Below are positions 45,401 through 56,610 of a DNA stretch of 64,000 nt, one piece after another (position 1 is the first letter of the stretch; every line of letters begins with the position of its first letter). The notes beneath the pieces were generated by a model, which searched no databases, was not told where the DNA came from, and was given only the letters and a program-made list of their open reading frames with translations. This DNA comes from Diploptera punctata (taxonomy: Eukaryota > Arthropoda > Insecta > Blattodea > Blaberidae): positions 948,001-1,012,000 of the forward strand of contig JASPKZ010010239.1 of NCBI GenBank assembly GCA_030220185.1, read 5' to 3'. The translations under genes were made by a program, and so were the position numbers.

Positions 45401-46824
45401 AAAAATTATCAATATAGACCTAATATATTCTTTCACATTTATTTCATACAGTCCATGTGTTTATTTAATATTGAAATCATAGTTCTGTATTTTTGATAAC
45501 TTATTTTTAGATCCACCGTTTGAGAACAACAGGACATAATTTTGGGAAATATTAGGCTATATAGAGTGTTACTGAATCTCTACGACAACAAACTTTCAGG
45601 AATGATATGTATAAAGACAAAATCAGTTTTGTTAAGAAAGTTATAGGGGCATATTTCCACACACTTCGATTATATGAGTCTGCGCATTGGTCAAGGTAGA
45701 CATTTTGAAGGTTTGGAAATTAAAAAAAAATAATAATACAAATCACAGTTTATTGAAAGCTATGTTTATAACGTGTGTTCAAACAGTCTGCCCTGTGTCT
45801 CAGGCTATATATCTTCGCAGGAACGGCTGCATAGCAAGATTCTAGTTGATCTGCTATATTTAATTACGTAAAACAGTTAAGTGCTGTGTAAATTCGAGTT
45901 TCATTTATCGTACTATTGGCAGGCCAGCAAAAAAAAAAAAAAAAAAAAAAAACTAGACCTAGGTTATTATGTGACGTAACTCATACCTAGTCTAATACTT
46001 AGAACCAATAAATGATATGTTAGAAAGCATATACCCCTTGGCAAAACGTATCCTTGCTGTATGACCTATCGTTCCTAAAAGTATGTCGGGAAATTTGAAA
46101 CATCTGTATGTCAATTTTTTAATATTATTTTATATTTACAATATATCTAGACATACATATATCTCTCTGTATCTATCTATTTCTCCATAGCACGACAGGT
46201 ATAGATAGACATTGGCTTACCAGACATCTGCTGGTTTCAAATCCACTATTACATGAAGGATAAAGGAAACAAACTTTTTGCGCGATAGTGCGTTTTGTCG
46301 TACTTACAGCAATGTCGAGCATGATTCAAAGTTTAACTTCCTATATTTCATTAACACCCACGTGCGGGAAGTAAATCCACTGCCCTATATGTATACTACG
46401 TACAATGTACATTAAAAAATCCAAAATGTAGTGTTAATATATATTATAGGAAACAAATCACTGCATTTTAAATGAACTGAACTTTATTTGAAACAATATA
46501 AAACAATAAATACGAACTTGCGGCCATATTATCAATAACTGGTTTCAAGGCCTCCTGTTGTTTCAACTAACAAACATTGTCCACACTGTTAGCGTTATTC
46601 GATTGTTTATAATTAACGCAAATATTTCCAATAAAGATATTATTTTACTATTATTTATTATTTTGAAAACACCATCGCGCAAAAAATAATGTACAACACA
46701 CGTTTGTGAAGTGTTTTACAGAATCTAGTTTTCCTACATTCTGTAAAAATCACTTCCCAACCTCACATCGTAATATACTATTAAGTTTATTTTTAAAATA
46801 GCATTTAGTTTGCCTGTTATGTTA
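45401..46824. other. unassigned
   Basis: Contains an A25 tract at 45928 and AT-rich sequence. GGTTTCAAATCCAC near 46233 is weakly B-box-like. No gene. Confidence 0.4.
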
Positions 46825-49110
46825 CTAATTAGCTCACAGGCAATATCGAACCCGAAAGTTCATGTCCGTGCGAGCATTAGTTCTCCATACACCCCTCTCT
46901 TGAGCTAATATTTTCTAATAATCCCTGTATAATTAACCTCCCTCAAAGCATGGATGTTATTCCTCCACTTCATTCTTGGTCTACCTATTAGGTCCATCCT
47001 CTCTGTTTTTCCTACAAAATATTTCCAGGTATCTCATTCATTCCCCATTCGCACCACGAACCTTCTTCATTGCAGTCTAAAAGACATAATAATAGTCACT
47101 TATTATTACGACTAGTTTCCTATGAAGATCACTGCGCTCACTGCTACGTAGATTCTTCCGTTTACCTGTCAGTTTGCTTCTCTTTCATCCGAAAATTTTT
47201 CTAAACACTTTATTCTTAAATGCTTGTAATGTTTCCTCCCCTCTTAAAGTGAGGTGCCATATCCATAAAAGATAAAAAAATAATTTTTATACATCATTAG
47301 TTTAAGATTTTATTAAATAATTTAAGGTGCGAAGAGACTATGTGATACCTAGGTACATAATACCATGCCTTTCAATAGTTGAGCCAATATTTATTCTTTC
47401 TACGCATCATTCTTATTTGGTATTATTTGTTATTATAATAACAAATAAGATGATATTTGATTTCTGACACGTCTTCAAAATTTACAAAATTTATTAAAAT
47501 AAGTAAGTCTATATTCATTCCTATTTAATAACGTATTTATGTGGCCATAAATTTAGTTTTATTGACACTGACTTCCTGCCCCAGTTTCTTGGTGTTATTT
47601 AATGAAATGTTTGTACAAGCTATAGCTAACAATATTGCATCATCTCCATATGGTAACAGCACATAAACACCATTGAGTAGCACGCACTCTTTATCCTTTA
47701 ACGATCTGATTGCATGCTCTAGTACTAAACTGAAAAAAACACTGCGGATAGCGATTTTCCTTGATTTAATCTATTGTGAATTTCAAAATAAGCTAAAAAC
47801 AGTTTGTCTACTCATATCTTACTATTTCTGCAATTAAATAAATTCAGATAAAAATAATTCAACTGTTAGGAATTTTGAATCCTGGCAGAATATTTTACAA
47901 TTTCTCCCTCCCAATAGTATCTCTTTTAAGTTTACTCATAATTGATGTACAGTGCCATTATGCCAGTATATTTCCATGTCTTTTCAAGACTTTGTTTTAT
48001 TATTTAAATATTACCTATTGCAGATGTATTTATCTTTAAATCCATCTTGATTTTCCTATTATGTAGCATTGAGATTAATATATTTATTAGAATGTTGCAC
48101 GTTGTTCAAAGTAATGAAATGCCCATTTATTTCTTCAAATCAGTTTTATCTTTTTTCTTATAAAGAGTTTAATTGATTTTTGTATTCCTTTAAGAGGGCC
48201 TCTTTTCATATACCACTCTAATAAATCGGTGTCTTGTCCAACAAATTGTCTCTTTCTATTGCTTTTATTATCTGCGATGCGATCATACACAAACGTTATG
48301 CTACTTATGTTTTTAATCTTTCTCTCGCCATTTCAGCTTCTAATGCACTCGGCTCTTTACTTAATATTTCTGCTGTTTGTAAAAAAATCTGATTCAATTT
48401 CCTGTTCTGCAGGTATGTCAAAGTTTAGTAATTTTGCTATATATTTATTTGATGATATTATTTTTTTTAAAATTATATATGGGGTATGTTTACGTTCCGC
48501 GCGGATACACGGGTGTCCTTGGTGGGAGTTTCTTACCTCAGCCAATTTAGTCACGCTTATTTACTTACAGATGACAGCGTTCTAGAGAAATAACTAATAG
48601 CTATTTGAGTTTAATTCCAGTTCACATATAAAGGGCCGTTTTACTTCTTTCTGAAGACATAAATTAAATGGCAATGAAAAAGTATTAAAGTTTTATTTAG
48701 TTTTAAATCTATATCATAACATAACCCATGTTTTGCCCAAAATTAAATAATGGAAATGGCTGAGTAAAGTAATATTCCATTTATTTAATATATTTTTAAG
48801 TTGAAATCGAATCCCTATTTTCCATTTTCAACAATGTTTGTTCTAGCTTCAAACCTTTTACTTTAAAATTAATTGCTTGATATATTTATGTGATGTCCCT
48901 ATTTTTTCGTTCATTTAAAAATAATATTTTCGAATCTTTCAAATGTTTCCTTGATTTACTCTCTAAAACTTTGTGCTTCCTGTCTGATAATATTGAAATT
49001 TAGAAAATTAATTTCGTTTTGCTGATGTACCCAATTAATGTTTGCTAGTTTTTTCTTTCTAATGTGAGCGCATTAATTGTCAAAACATTTCTTATAATAC
49101 ACATTCAGTA
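46825..49110 (-). mobile_element. old LINE-A copy, about two thirds of the element
   Basis: The minus strand follows LINE-A from the linker upstream of RT (about 49100, SLGCVHQQNEI region) through the RT blocks to the 3-prime end (TAGCTCACAGGCAATATCG at 46825). It is heavily mutated: many stops, the RT active site gone, and a SINE-B-like piece inserted near 48480-48600 with adjacent foreign sequence to about 48800. It lacks the endonuclease. Confidence 0.85.
48480..48600 (-). mobile_element. SINE-B-like 3-prime module inside LINE-A
   Basis: TATGTTTACGTTCCGCGCGG, GGAGTTTCTTACCTCA and TTATTTACTTACAGATG match, in order, 39247-39320 of the SINE-B-like copy. It interrupts the old LINE-A, which resumes at about 48805. 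Confidence 0.55.
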
Positions 49111-50026
49111 TTAATATCAGCTCTCTCTGTATAACAACAATAATAGTAATATTTATTCGGATAGATTTTAGACCTAAGCCCTTCTCTTCTATTTATACAC
49201 CACAAATAAAAAACATCTGATATAAAATATAATTATATGTACACTATACAAATTATGCGTGTTCTAATGCCAGCCATTGCACTTTACGTGCTTCGGGTTT
49301 CGAGTTGGGCGGATAGATAGAATCCATATAGTCTATTTTCAATTTACGCAACACTTGGGCAGGCTACTTTACGTAGATGAAGTATTCTTGAATTATGTAC
49401 AAACACGAATACAGGATGAATGTATGTGTTTGTGTAAAGTGTTTTGTTGAGTGATGACGATGAAAGCAAGAGAGAAGGTGAAACCCGGTGCCGGCATGTG
49501 GCCTACTTCTATCGAATAGCACCACGGGGGCCTCGGACTTAACGCACCCATTCGACGGACGAATCGCTGTCAACAGTACCACATGGCTATTCAAAATATA
49601 AAATGCTAGAGGTTAAAATTTAATGCAGGAATCTGGTACACAATTTAGAGAGCCCCGAAATTGAAACATTTTCAATTAAATTAATTACATTAAATTAACA
49701 ATTACATTTGCCAACCCCGGTGGATATGAAATCAGGGAAGCAGGCTGTTACTACCTGAGCCAGCACGACGGACTGTACGCATATATAAATGATGATATAT
49801 TAAAAAAATACATAAAAATGACAATGTAAAATTCATGTGCATGCGACATTTTTATACGATAAACATTATAATAAAAAAATAATAGAATACATTAATCATA
49901 AAAACACAATAATTAATACATGTACGTTATATGTGTAGGTAATTTATAAATGAAAGTTAAAGCAAATATAAATTTAGATTTCTTTTAAACAGTTGTAACT
50001 TCTTCCAACTCCTGATTTCCTGTGGT
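49111..50026. other. unassigned, with two SINE-like patches
   Basis: 49440-49590 is GC-rich (ACCCGGTGCCGGCATGTGG, GACGGACGAATCGCTGTC) and looks like a SINE body. 49700-49790 (minus) has GGCTCAGGTAGTAACAGCC (A-box-like) and CCGGGGTTGG. Neither has a partner in the window. The rest is AT-rich. Confidence 0.4.
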
Positions 50027-50039
50027 AGTGAATTCCATT

Positions 50040-50835
50040 CCCTCCATGGTATCTTTACCTTGTCGTGGTGGAGTGGCTTGTGTGCTTAAATGATCCTGAG
50101 AGCTATGCCGGCGGTAGCATTGCTGCCGATAGGGTTACCCATGCCGGACTGGTCGAAGGTGATAAGCCAGACGAAATAAGTACCTTGGTCGAAAGAGTGA
50201 CGATCTTTCACCGTAAAAATACAACCGTCAAGAAATGCGGACATGGGTTCTACTGGGGTAAAATTTTCCGGATTCAATTCTGGAAATGCATGCTATTATG
50301 CATTGCAGAGACTTTTGATGTCCCAACTCCTTTCAAAAAATGTTAAGCTGAAAATATATAAAACTATTATTCTACCAGTTATATTATATGGGTGCGAAAC
50401 ATGGACTCTTACTTTAAGGGAGGAAAGGAGATTACGAGTATTTGAGAATAAAGTTCTTAGGAAAATTTTTGGACCAAAGAGAGATGAACATACAGGTGAA
50501 TGGAGAAGACTACATAACAATGAACTACATGGTCTTTATAGGAGGCCAGATATAATAAGAACAGTTAAGTCCCGTAGACTGCGATGGGCAGGACATGTTG
50601 CGCGTATGGGGAATGAAAGACGTGCATGGAAACTTCTTGTAGGAAAGCCAGAAGGAAAACGCCCAGTTGGTAGACCAAGAATGAGGTGGGAGAACAACAT
50701 TAACTATGATTTGAGGGAAGTAGATTATACAGGGAATGATTGGAAAGCATTAGCTCAGGATAGGGATGTATGGAGAGCTTATGTCCGTGCGGCCATGAAC
50801 CTACGGGTTCGATAGTGCCAGTGAGTAAGTAAGTA
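50040..50835 (+). mobile_element. LINE-A with 2.47-kb internal deletion
   Basis: AGTGAATTCCATT at 50027-50039 and 50836-50848 is a 13-bp target duplication. The element starts and ends exactly like the full copy. After about 232 bases (junction near 50271, TTTTCCGGA/TTCAATTC) it jumps to the sequence corresponding to 36203 of the full copy, skipping about 2467 bases of endonuclease and RT. It is nearly identical to the full copy elsewhere, so the deletion came before or during a recent insertion. Confidence 0.95.
50243..50815 (+). CDS. intact fusion ORF: LINE-A start joined to its carboxy-terminal domain
   Basis: ATG 50243 gives MGSTGVKFSG, the first ten residues of the LINE-A protein, followed in frame by about 180 residues of the post-RT region (NSGNACYYALQRLLMSQLL ... 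GRPRMRWENN ... NLRVR) with no stop. The post-RT part differs from the full copy by about four residues. It would contain no endonuclease or RT. The basic tail could bind nucleic acid, but whether it is expressed is unknown. An overlapping frame starts at 50065. Confidence 0.7.
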   Translation: MGSTGVKFSGFNSGNACYYALQRLLMSQLLSKNVKLKIYKTIILPVILYGCETWTLTLREERRLRVFENKVLRKIFGPKRDEHTGEWRRLHNNELHGLYRRPDIIRTVKSRRLRWAGHVARMGNERRAWKLLVGKPEGKRPVGRPRMRWENNINYDLREVDYTGNDWKALAQDRDVWRAYVRAAMNLRVR

Positions 50836-50965
50836 AGTGAATTCCATTTGCCGTAAGTGGAGATAATAATATATGATGTGGAATGATGAAAAGTTCTATG
50901 TTGAGATGTATTAAGCTAGATATTATGGAGTGATAATGTGTTTTGGAGGATATATACTGGAAACG

Positions 50966-51318
50966 TCCACCGCTGTGCTCTTGAGGTAGCGTGCTGCCTT
51001 GTCACGCAGTGGGCCCGGGTTCGATCTCCGGTCGGGGCAGTTTTTCCGGTGAGGGTTTTTATCGGGGGTTTTCCTCATCTGTAAGACAAATGTCAGGAAA
51101 ACTTTAAGGCCCAAACGGTCCCCGAAATCATATGGTCATCATCTTTATCATTGTCATTGTCATCATCATTGTCATCATCATCATCATCATCGTCATCATC
51201 ATCTTCACCGGTGTGGAAAACAACGGGAAGCTACCACACCTACAATTCCCTAGTAAAGCTGCAAGCATAGCATGATTGCAGTGAAAGACCTGCCTTCGAG
51301 CAGAATTACTATGGATGG
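50966..51318 (+). mobile_element. SINE-A, complete copy with 12-bp target duplication
   Basis: ATACTGGAAACG at 50954-50965 and 51319-51330 flanks a 353-bp insertion. Head: GAGGTAGCGTGCTGCC, CTTGTCACGC and GGGTTCGATCTCCGG (A box, Asp-type anticodon loop, B box). The CAT/GTCAT-rich spacer is at about 51135-51205, then the second module ends in ACTATGGATGG. This copy defines the exact element borders. Confidence 0.95.
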
Positions 51319-51330
51319 ATACTGGAAACG

Positions 51331-51949
51331 AGAGACTAGATAATGTAGAATCTTAAATAAGAGAACTAGACAGTGTAACTTTAACCTATACTGGCTAACG
51401 CCCGGGGTGCGCTGCTACGCCTTAATAAATTAACTGTGATTTTATGTTTAGTTGAATAAGTTAACAGAAAAATAATTATAAATTTATATCATAATTGTTT
51501 TTATGATACCCAGTGCGATGCCCGGGAATCTACTTCCTTGATCTTTTGGCATCAATGCGCTGAAAGACAAAAATAGTTTTTGTGAGTTATCCGTAAAAGA
51601 TAGACATATGCTGTGCGGATTTTTTGTATAATGTTTCAAGATAATCAATTCTGTGTACATTTATTTGGTGTATTTGTTATGGTTTAGGCTGCATAAGCCA
51701 TTTATGCGTCGTAAAATCGACTTTTTTAGTGCACAGATGCACTTTATTTTTAGCTCCCGGACCTATAATAGTAGGGTAACGTGCTATAAATGTTAATTGT
51801 CCAAAAAAGTCTCTAAGTGATGGGAAAAAAAAACCCAGTCAAATCGGTCAAGTAGATTTTGAGTCCATAAAGGACAATCACTCATTTTTTTGTATAAACA
51901 TGTGAGTCGGAGTAATGTCAATGTTTAAATAAATGGAGATCATCAACAT
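51331..51949. other. unassigned
   Basis: GGCTAACGCCCGGGGTGCGC at 51391 and GATGCCCGGGAATC at 51516 are two GC-rich blocks of a repeat I cannot name. No ORF. Confidence 0.4.
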
Positions 51950-52200
51950 CATCATCAGTTCTAGGTTTAGGCGATTCACCTGTTCCGAATTAACAATGAT
52001 TCCTTCCATCTCTTCCTAGGTCTTTCTACATCCCTAAATCCATTTGGTTTATAACGATATGCTATCTTGGGCAACCTTGTTTCTTCCATTCTCTGAACAT
52101 GCTGCTCCCAGCCGACGCGGTGTTGTTGAATTCTATCATTTATTAAATATATTTCTAATTCACATCTTATTTGGAGATATGTGATCATATTATCGGACAT
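51950..52200 (-). mobile_element. LINE 3-prime fragment (lineage of 2696-2880)
   Basis: The minus-strand open frame reads IQQHRVGWEQHVQRMEETRL, PKIAYRYKPNGFRD, RPRKRWKES, the LINE carboxy-terminal signature. ATCATCATC near 51945 is the tail. It lies back to back with the next element. Confidence 0.82.
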
Positions 52201-52239
52201 TATATATGAATCTGACTAAGTATAAATAACACATTATAC

Positions 52240-53425
52240 AGAATATTTACGAAGTTATTAAAAACAAAGTTACAAAAATATATTAAAGACAAATTAGGAG
52301 AAGACCAAAATGGATTTAGACCAGGAAGGTCATGTGTTGACAAATATATTTGTAATACAACAGTTAATTGAAAAACGGACTGCAGTTGGAGAATAAACCC
52401 ATTTGACAATGATGGATTTAGAGAAAGCTTATGAATCAATTCCGAGGAAGAAATTATGGGAAGTATTGGCGAAATACAATATTGATAGAAACCTAAACAA
52501 ATCTATAAAGATAACTCCGCTTATGTTAAAATTGGAAATGTAATGTCAAATCCTATAAAAACAGCAAAGGGATTGAAACAAGGGTGCAGTCTATCACCAA
52601 TTTTATTTAATATTTATGTAGAATTTATATTAATCAAATGGAAACAAAGCTGCAAAGGTATGGGGATCCCAATAGGCAACAGGTTTTTGCTGACATTACA
52701 ATTTACATATGATCAACTGGTTTGGATCATGGAGTCTCACAGTAAATTTACAATAAACAGAATATCTGGCAATAAATAGCAATGAAAGAGAAAATTTAAT
52801 ATTGGAAGAAAGAATTCAAATAAAGCAAGTGAAACAAACTAAATATTTGGGAATAATTATGGATAAATTGAAGATATAGGCAAAGAGAACATAAAACATA
52901 GAATTGAATTGAGTAGCAAAATAATATCATATAAATTCCATATGGTGGGATAAGCATAATTGGAAAGACACAAAAAAATATATTGGTAAAACATTGGTGG
53001 AATCTGTTGCAATGTATGGAAGTGAGGTATGTACAATCAATAAGTACTACAAGAATAGACTAATAGCTCTAAAATGTATTATTTACGCAGAAGTGCCAGA
53101 AAGTCTAAATTAGAACATGTCACAAATAAGGAAATTAGAAACATAATGGAAGCAGAAGAAAGCATAATTGAAAGAATTGAGGAGAAGGAATTAAAGTGGT
53201 TAGGACATGTTTTAAGAATGGAAGATGAGCGATGGACGAAGCAACTATATGAATGGCATCCGAACAGAAAGAAGAAAAGAAGGAGACCAAAGTTAACATG
53301 GAAGGAAAACATGAAGACCGTAATGCAAGCTAGAGGGCATCGAAGATGCCCAAGACCGTAGGCTTTGGAGGTTTGGCACGGGAAGACGGCAGCAGCTGTA
53401 AAAACCCGAAGATAGATAGATAGAA
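52240..53425 (+). mobile_element. LINE fragment, RT to 3-prime end, with (GATA)n tail
   Basis: The plus strand has QNGFRPGRSCVDK, then KGLKQGCSLSPILFNIYVEF (open segment 52543-52779) with FTYDQLVW in place of the YADD site. The final open segment 53074-53361 has IEEKELKWLGHVLRMEDERW and RRRPKLTWKENMK. It ends AGATAGATAGATAGA at 53412. Same lineage as 21030-21990. Broken by several stops. Confidence 0.85.
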
Positions 53426-53504
53426 TTTATATACCATGAACATTCTTCAGTTTATCTCATAGTCCATTGTAACAGTAATATAATGTACGGTTAAAAACTA
53501 TAAT

Positions 53505-53900
53505 ATAGTTACCTTGTAGGTCCGTCTCCTCAACTTAAGTTCTTTTAAAACTCTGTAGGCCTTTCGGGACTAGTCCCATCATCAGCAGAATGCATTAGGT
53601 CCGTTCTTGTTGACCCTTGTTGAAGCACTGACTTGGTTGTGAGAATTTTGTACAGAGGATTGTGTGGATTAGGTGTGTATTCATTGAGAATCAGGTTGCT
53701 GTTGATTTCTCTTAGGATTGCGATTTCCTCCAGTATATTTATTCTCGTTGGAATGTTTTCTCTATGTACTATTGTGAGGGTGTTATCGATGTTATGCATA
53801 TGATGTCCAGCTTGAATTACATGTTTTGCGTAACTTGATTTTCCTCCATTGTAAATGAATTTTACTAGTATCGAGTTCATTGTAAGTAGGCGCATTACTT
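53505..53900 (-). mobile_element. Penelope-like element 3-prime fragment (GIY-YIG domain), copy 2
   Basis: The minus-strand open frame 53895-53545 contains KSSYAKHVIQAGHHMHN, DNTLTIVHREN, INILEEIAILREIN and NPLYKIL, closely parallel to 44267-43959. It then runs through SADDGTSPERPTEF into the same noncoding end. The amino half of the GIY-YIG domain is missing, so both copies are 5-prime truncated at similar points. Confidence 0.82.
53561..53585 (-). ncRNA. hammerhead-ribozyme-like motif, copy 2
   Basis: Minus strand CTGATGATGGGACTAGTCCCGAAAG has an exact CUGAUGA, a GGGA(C)/(G)TCCC stem and GAAA, in the same place relative to the Penelope ORF as copy 1. The extra U and the unplaced stem III keep this a candidate. 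Confidence 0.3.
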
Positions 53901-54433
53901 TTGTTTTTCTGTACCCAGAAAAGTGAATATTTTACATACTGAAAATATGAATATTAAACTTCTGTAATTGAATACATTAATCGTGTTTCACGGTTATTAT
54001 CGAGAAACATAAATATATACCCAGCGTAATGTTACAAATGTTAGTATAAATAAATTGATATCTATAATAGATTAAGATGCAGCATCATTTAGTTTAGCTC
54101 TGTACATTTTGTTAAGCTCTTTTCAATCACCATTCAGAGTTTCATTCCACAATAATTTAATTTTTATTGAATAAGCTTGATGGATAACCACAACACAAAT
54201 ATTTGTTAATATGCCACACAACTCAAACAGTAAATACAAACACTTCAACCGTACTACAACAGATTATGTAAGCACTGTGAATTTGGAAGCGTATTCCAAT
54301 ATAAATATTTAGTCCGATTTTCCTTTCAAATCGATTATTCTATTATTAAATGCATTAGGTAAATTTTTAACAATGCCATAACTAGTAGCCTATCCATTTA
54401 CATATATATTATGACATTTTATGTATTAGGACT
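53901..54433. other. unassigned AT-rich
   Basis: Nothing recognised. Confidence 0.4.
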
Positions 54434-55235
54434 TTCCTGGGTGATGGAGTTTCATGGATTTTCCTCACCTCTAAGGGGGATGATAGGTGAAATTTCTATT
54501 TTATACATTTTTCAGCTAGTGACTTGATATTTTGTACAAACATCCACTGCATGATACATAATGAAGTGTTTAAGTTTCATTCTTGTGAGATATTTATTTT
54601 ATGAGTTATTAAATATTGTATTTTAAAAAATTGCAAACATTATAATTAAATGGGTTCCACATTTTTTTAGTAAAATGTATTTTTTTTAAAAGACCCCTAA
54701 AATATTTAGAAATACATCATGCATTAGAATTCTTATAATGTGAATACAAAGGGAGAAAAAAATGTAACTTATGCGTGGAATTACAAAACAAATAATAATT
54801 GCATGCATTTTATTTTTTATTTCTTAAAATACTATTCAATCATGCAACCCATAAACTAATTTGTTACCCATTGTGTTTAGGACATGTAGTAAATTTTGAA
54901 CCTTCTAGGACAAAATTTCTGACCTCCATTCAATTTTGAATGTACAAAAATGCAGTGAAAATAAAAGTGTAGCAAAACAATTTTAAAGATATGCATGCAG
55001 GTGGTATTTAACTGGCGCAGCCTTTTAACTCTGATCTAATTTAGGGCACTTAGAAGCGCCATAGGCCTCTGAAATTTGCCAACATATACATTAGAGTACA
55101 GGCTATATCTTAGTACAAAAAACAAAAAAATGCCAATTTTGATCTCAAATGATCAATTTTTCACCCATCCCCCCTTAAGATAAATGTTAGGAAACTTCAA
55201 GATACAAATTATCTTGGAACATCATCTGGCCATCA
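54434..55235 (+). mobile_element. SINE-A head module split by an insertion
   Basis: TTCCTGGGTGATGGAGTTTC and TTTTCCTCACCTCTAAG (54434-54475) are the SINE-A body. The continuation AGATAAATGTTAGGAAACTT and CATCATCTGGCCATCAC appears at 55178-55235, after about 700 foreign bases. The tRNA head is missing. Confidence 0.75.
54476..55175. mobile_element. ~700-bp non-autonomous DNA element inside SINE-A
   Basis: Its left end GGGGATGATAGGTGAAAT and right end (read inward) AGGGGGGATGGGTGAAAAAT are imperfect inverted repeats of about 18 bases. TAAG at 54472-54475 and 55176-55179 looks like a duplicated target, since intact SINE-A has TAAG once here. The interior is AT-rich and noncoding. If the target is really TTAA it would be piggyBac-like; the intact SINE has GTAAG, so I leave the superfamily open. 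Confidence 0.65.
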
Positions 55236-55287
55236 CATGTTCACATTGTTTAGTATGGATGTGTGTGGGTGGTGTGTTTCTTCTTAA

Positions 55288-55480
55288 TATTGTGTTGTCT
55301 CAGAGGAAGCCCTGACGGTGAGCCCGGTCTCTCAAACGGGGAGGCCCTCCAAGCTCCGTGTGCTGAAATGATAGTATGCGTGTGATCGATACTTAAAATC
55401 CCGCTACAGACAGATCGTGTCACTGTAAGGCCCGGGTGGCATGTCGCACGTAAAAGTAACTGTAAAGTGAGAGGTAAAAC
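55288..55480 (+). repeat. dispersed repeat family C, better copy
   Basis: GTTGTCTCAGAGGAAGCCCT, CCGGTCTCTCAAACGGGGAG and GTGTCACTGTAAGGCCCGG blocks. The same order occurs at 16050-16240. Probably a SINE, but no clear A/B boxes were identified. Confidence 0.6.
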
Positions 55481-55999
55481 TAAGTAAATGGCATGGTATG
55501 GCATGGCGTGGCATGTTTTAGATATATTCATTTCTGAACTATTAATTAAAAATTGACACTCAAATAATGCAAAAAAAATGAACAATTGGAATTTTTCACA
55601 GTTTCTTCATACAGCTAACTAGAATATTTAACAATATATACATAAACATATACTTAAATTTGTGTTGTCTTTAAAATGACCTGAAATGGATTGGGTGTAA
55701 AGAAAACCAAAATATCTTAAGACTTTTTTCTGATCCAATGGGATATTCAAATTCAACATATTTTAAAGTTTGTAGTAATAAAAACTAGATTTTCTCTCTG
55801 AGCCAGTTTATAGATTGTCGAATAATGAGTTTAATTTTGAGAAATTTAACAAATTTTTGTTTGATACATTTGTTTCAAAATATAATAAATATATGAAGCA
55901 ATGATGTCATATTATCTGAATATAAATTAACATAGGTGTTCCTTATCGAGAGGTATTAACTAATGCTAATTTACGAGTAGTTACACTTACAAAATGAAG
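55481..55999. other. unassigned AT-rich
   Basis: GGCATGG-type short repeats at 55492-55516. Otherwise nothing. Confidence 0.4.
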
Positions 56000-56235
56000 A
56001 TATCTTAGAAGAATTACACATGGAAAATTAGAAAACAAAAATTCTGATTATATGTCAAGATGTACATCGGATGGAAGATCACAGGAAACCCAAACAAATG
56101 TTAAGCTATCAACTTGCTAGAAGAAGACCAGGACGTCTGCTGAAAATACTATTGGATGGTATTTCTCTTGAGGCCGAAACAGGTCAACAAATGGCCTAAA
56201 TTCGTGAATATACTATGATGATTATTATTATTTCC
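56000..56235 (+). mobile_element. LINE 3-prime fragment with ATT tail
   Basis: Plus-strand KPKQMLSYQLARRRPGR then LLDGISLEAETGQQMA and a stop form a LINE carboxy terminus. The element ends in ATGATGATTATTATTATT at about 56215. Confidence 0.75.
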
Positions 56236-56474
56236 TACAGATGTCAGTGAGTGGTACGTAGTGAGCTTTCCGACTCAATGTGATATCGAGTAAGGAACCA
56301 AGTTATTACTGGGATGAATTAAATTTCAGTTAAATTTTGAAAAAAAAAATGAGCCGTTTTATTCAGGTTTGCGGTTCTTTTACGAGCCTGAAAATCTTCA
56401 GATTCGGACTCATGAATCAAAGTAACTTATGGCGTACTTGTCCCTTGGATGTTCGCGTCTTAAAAAAATTCATA
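56236..56474 (-). mobile_element. SINE-B-like fragment
   Basis: AACCAAGTTATTACTGGGAT, GGTTCTTTTACGAGCCTG and TGAAAATCTTCAGATTCGG match 39370-39475 in order on the same strand. The B-box/tRNA head is missing at the right side, where a microsatellite begins. Confidence 0.75.
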
Positions 56475-56475
56475 C

Positions 56476-56476
56476 A

Positions 56477-56548
<72 letters not shown>
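56476..56548. repeat. (CA)n(TA)n microsatellite
   Basis: CA x13 grading into TA x23. Confidence 0.95.
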
Positions 56549-56551
<3 letters not shown>

Positions 56552-56610
56552 GCCCGAAGCACGTAAAGGTTCAGTAGATGGGGATGGCATCAGAAAACCA
56601 AATATATATA

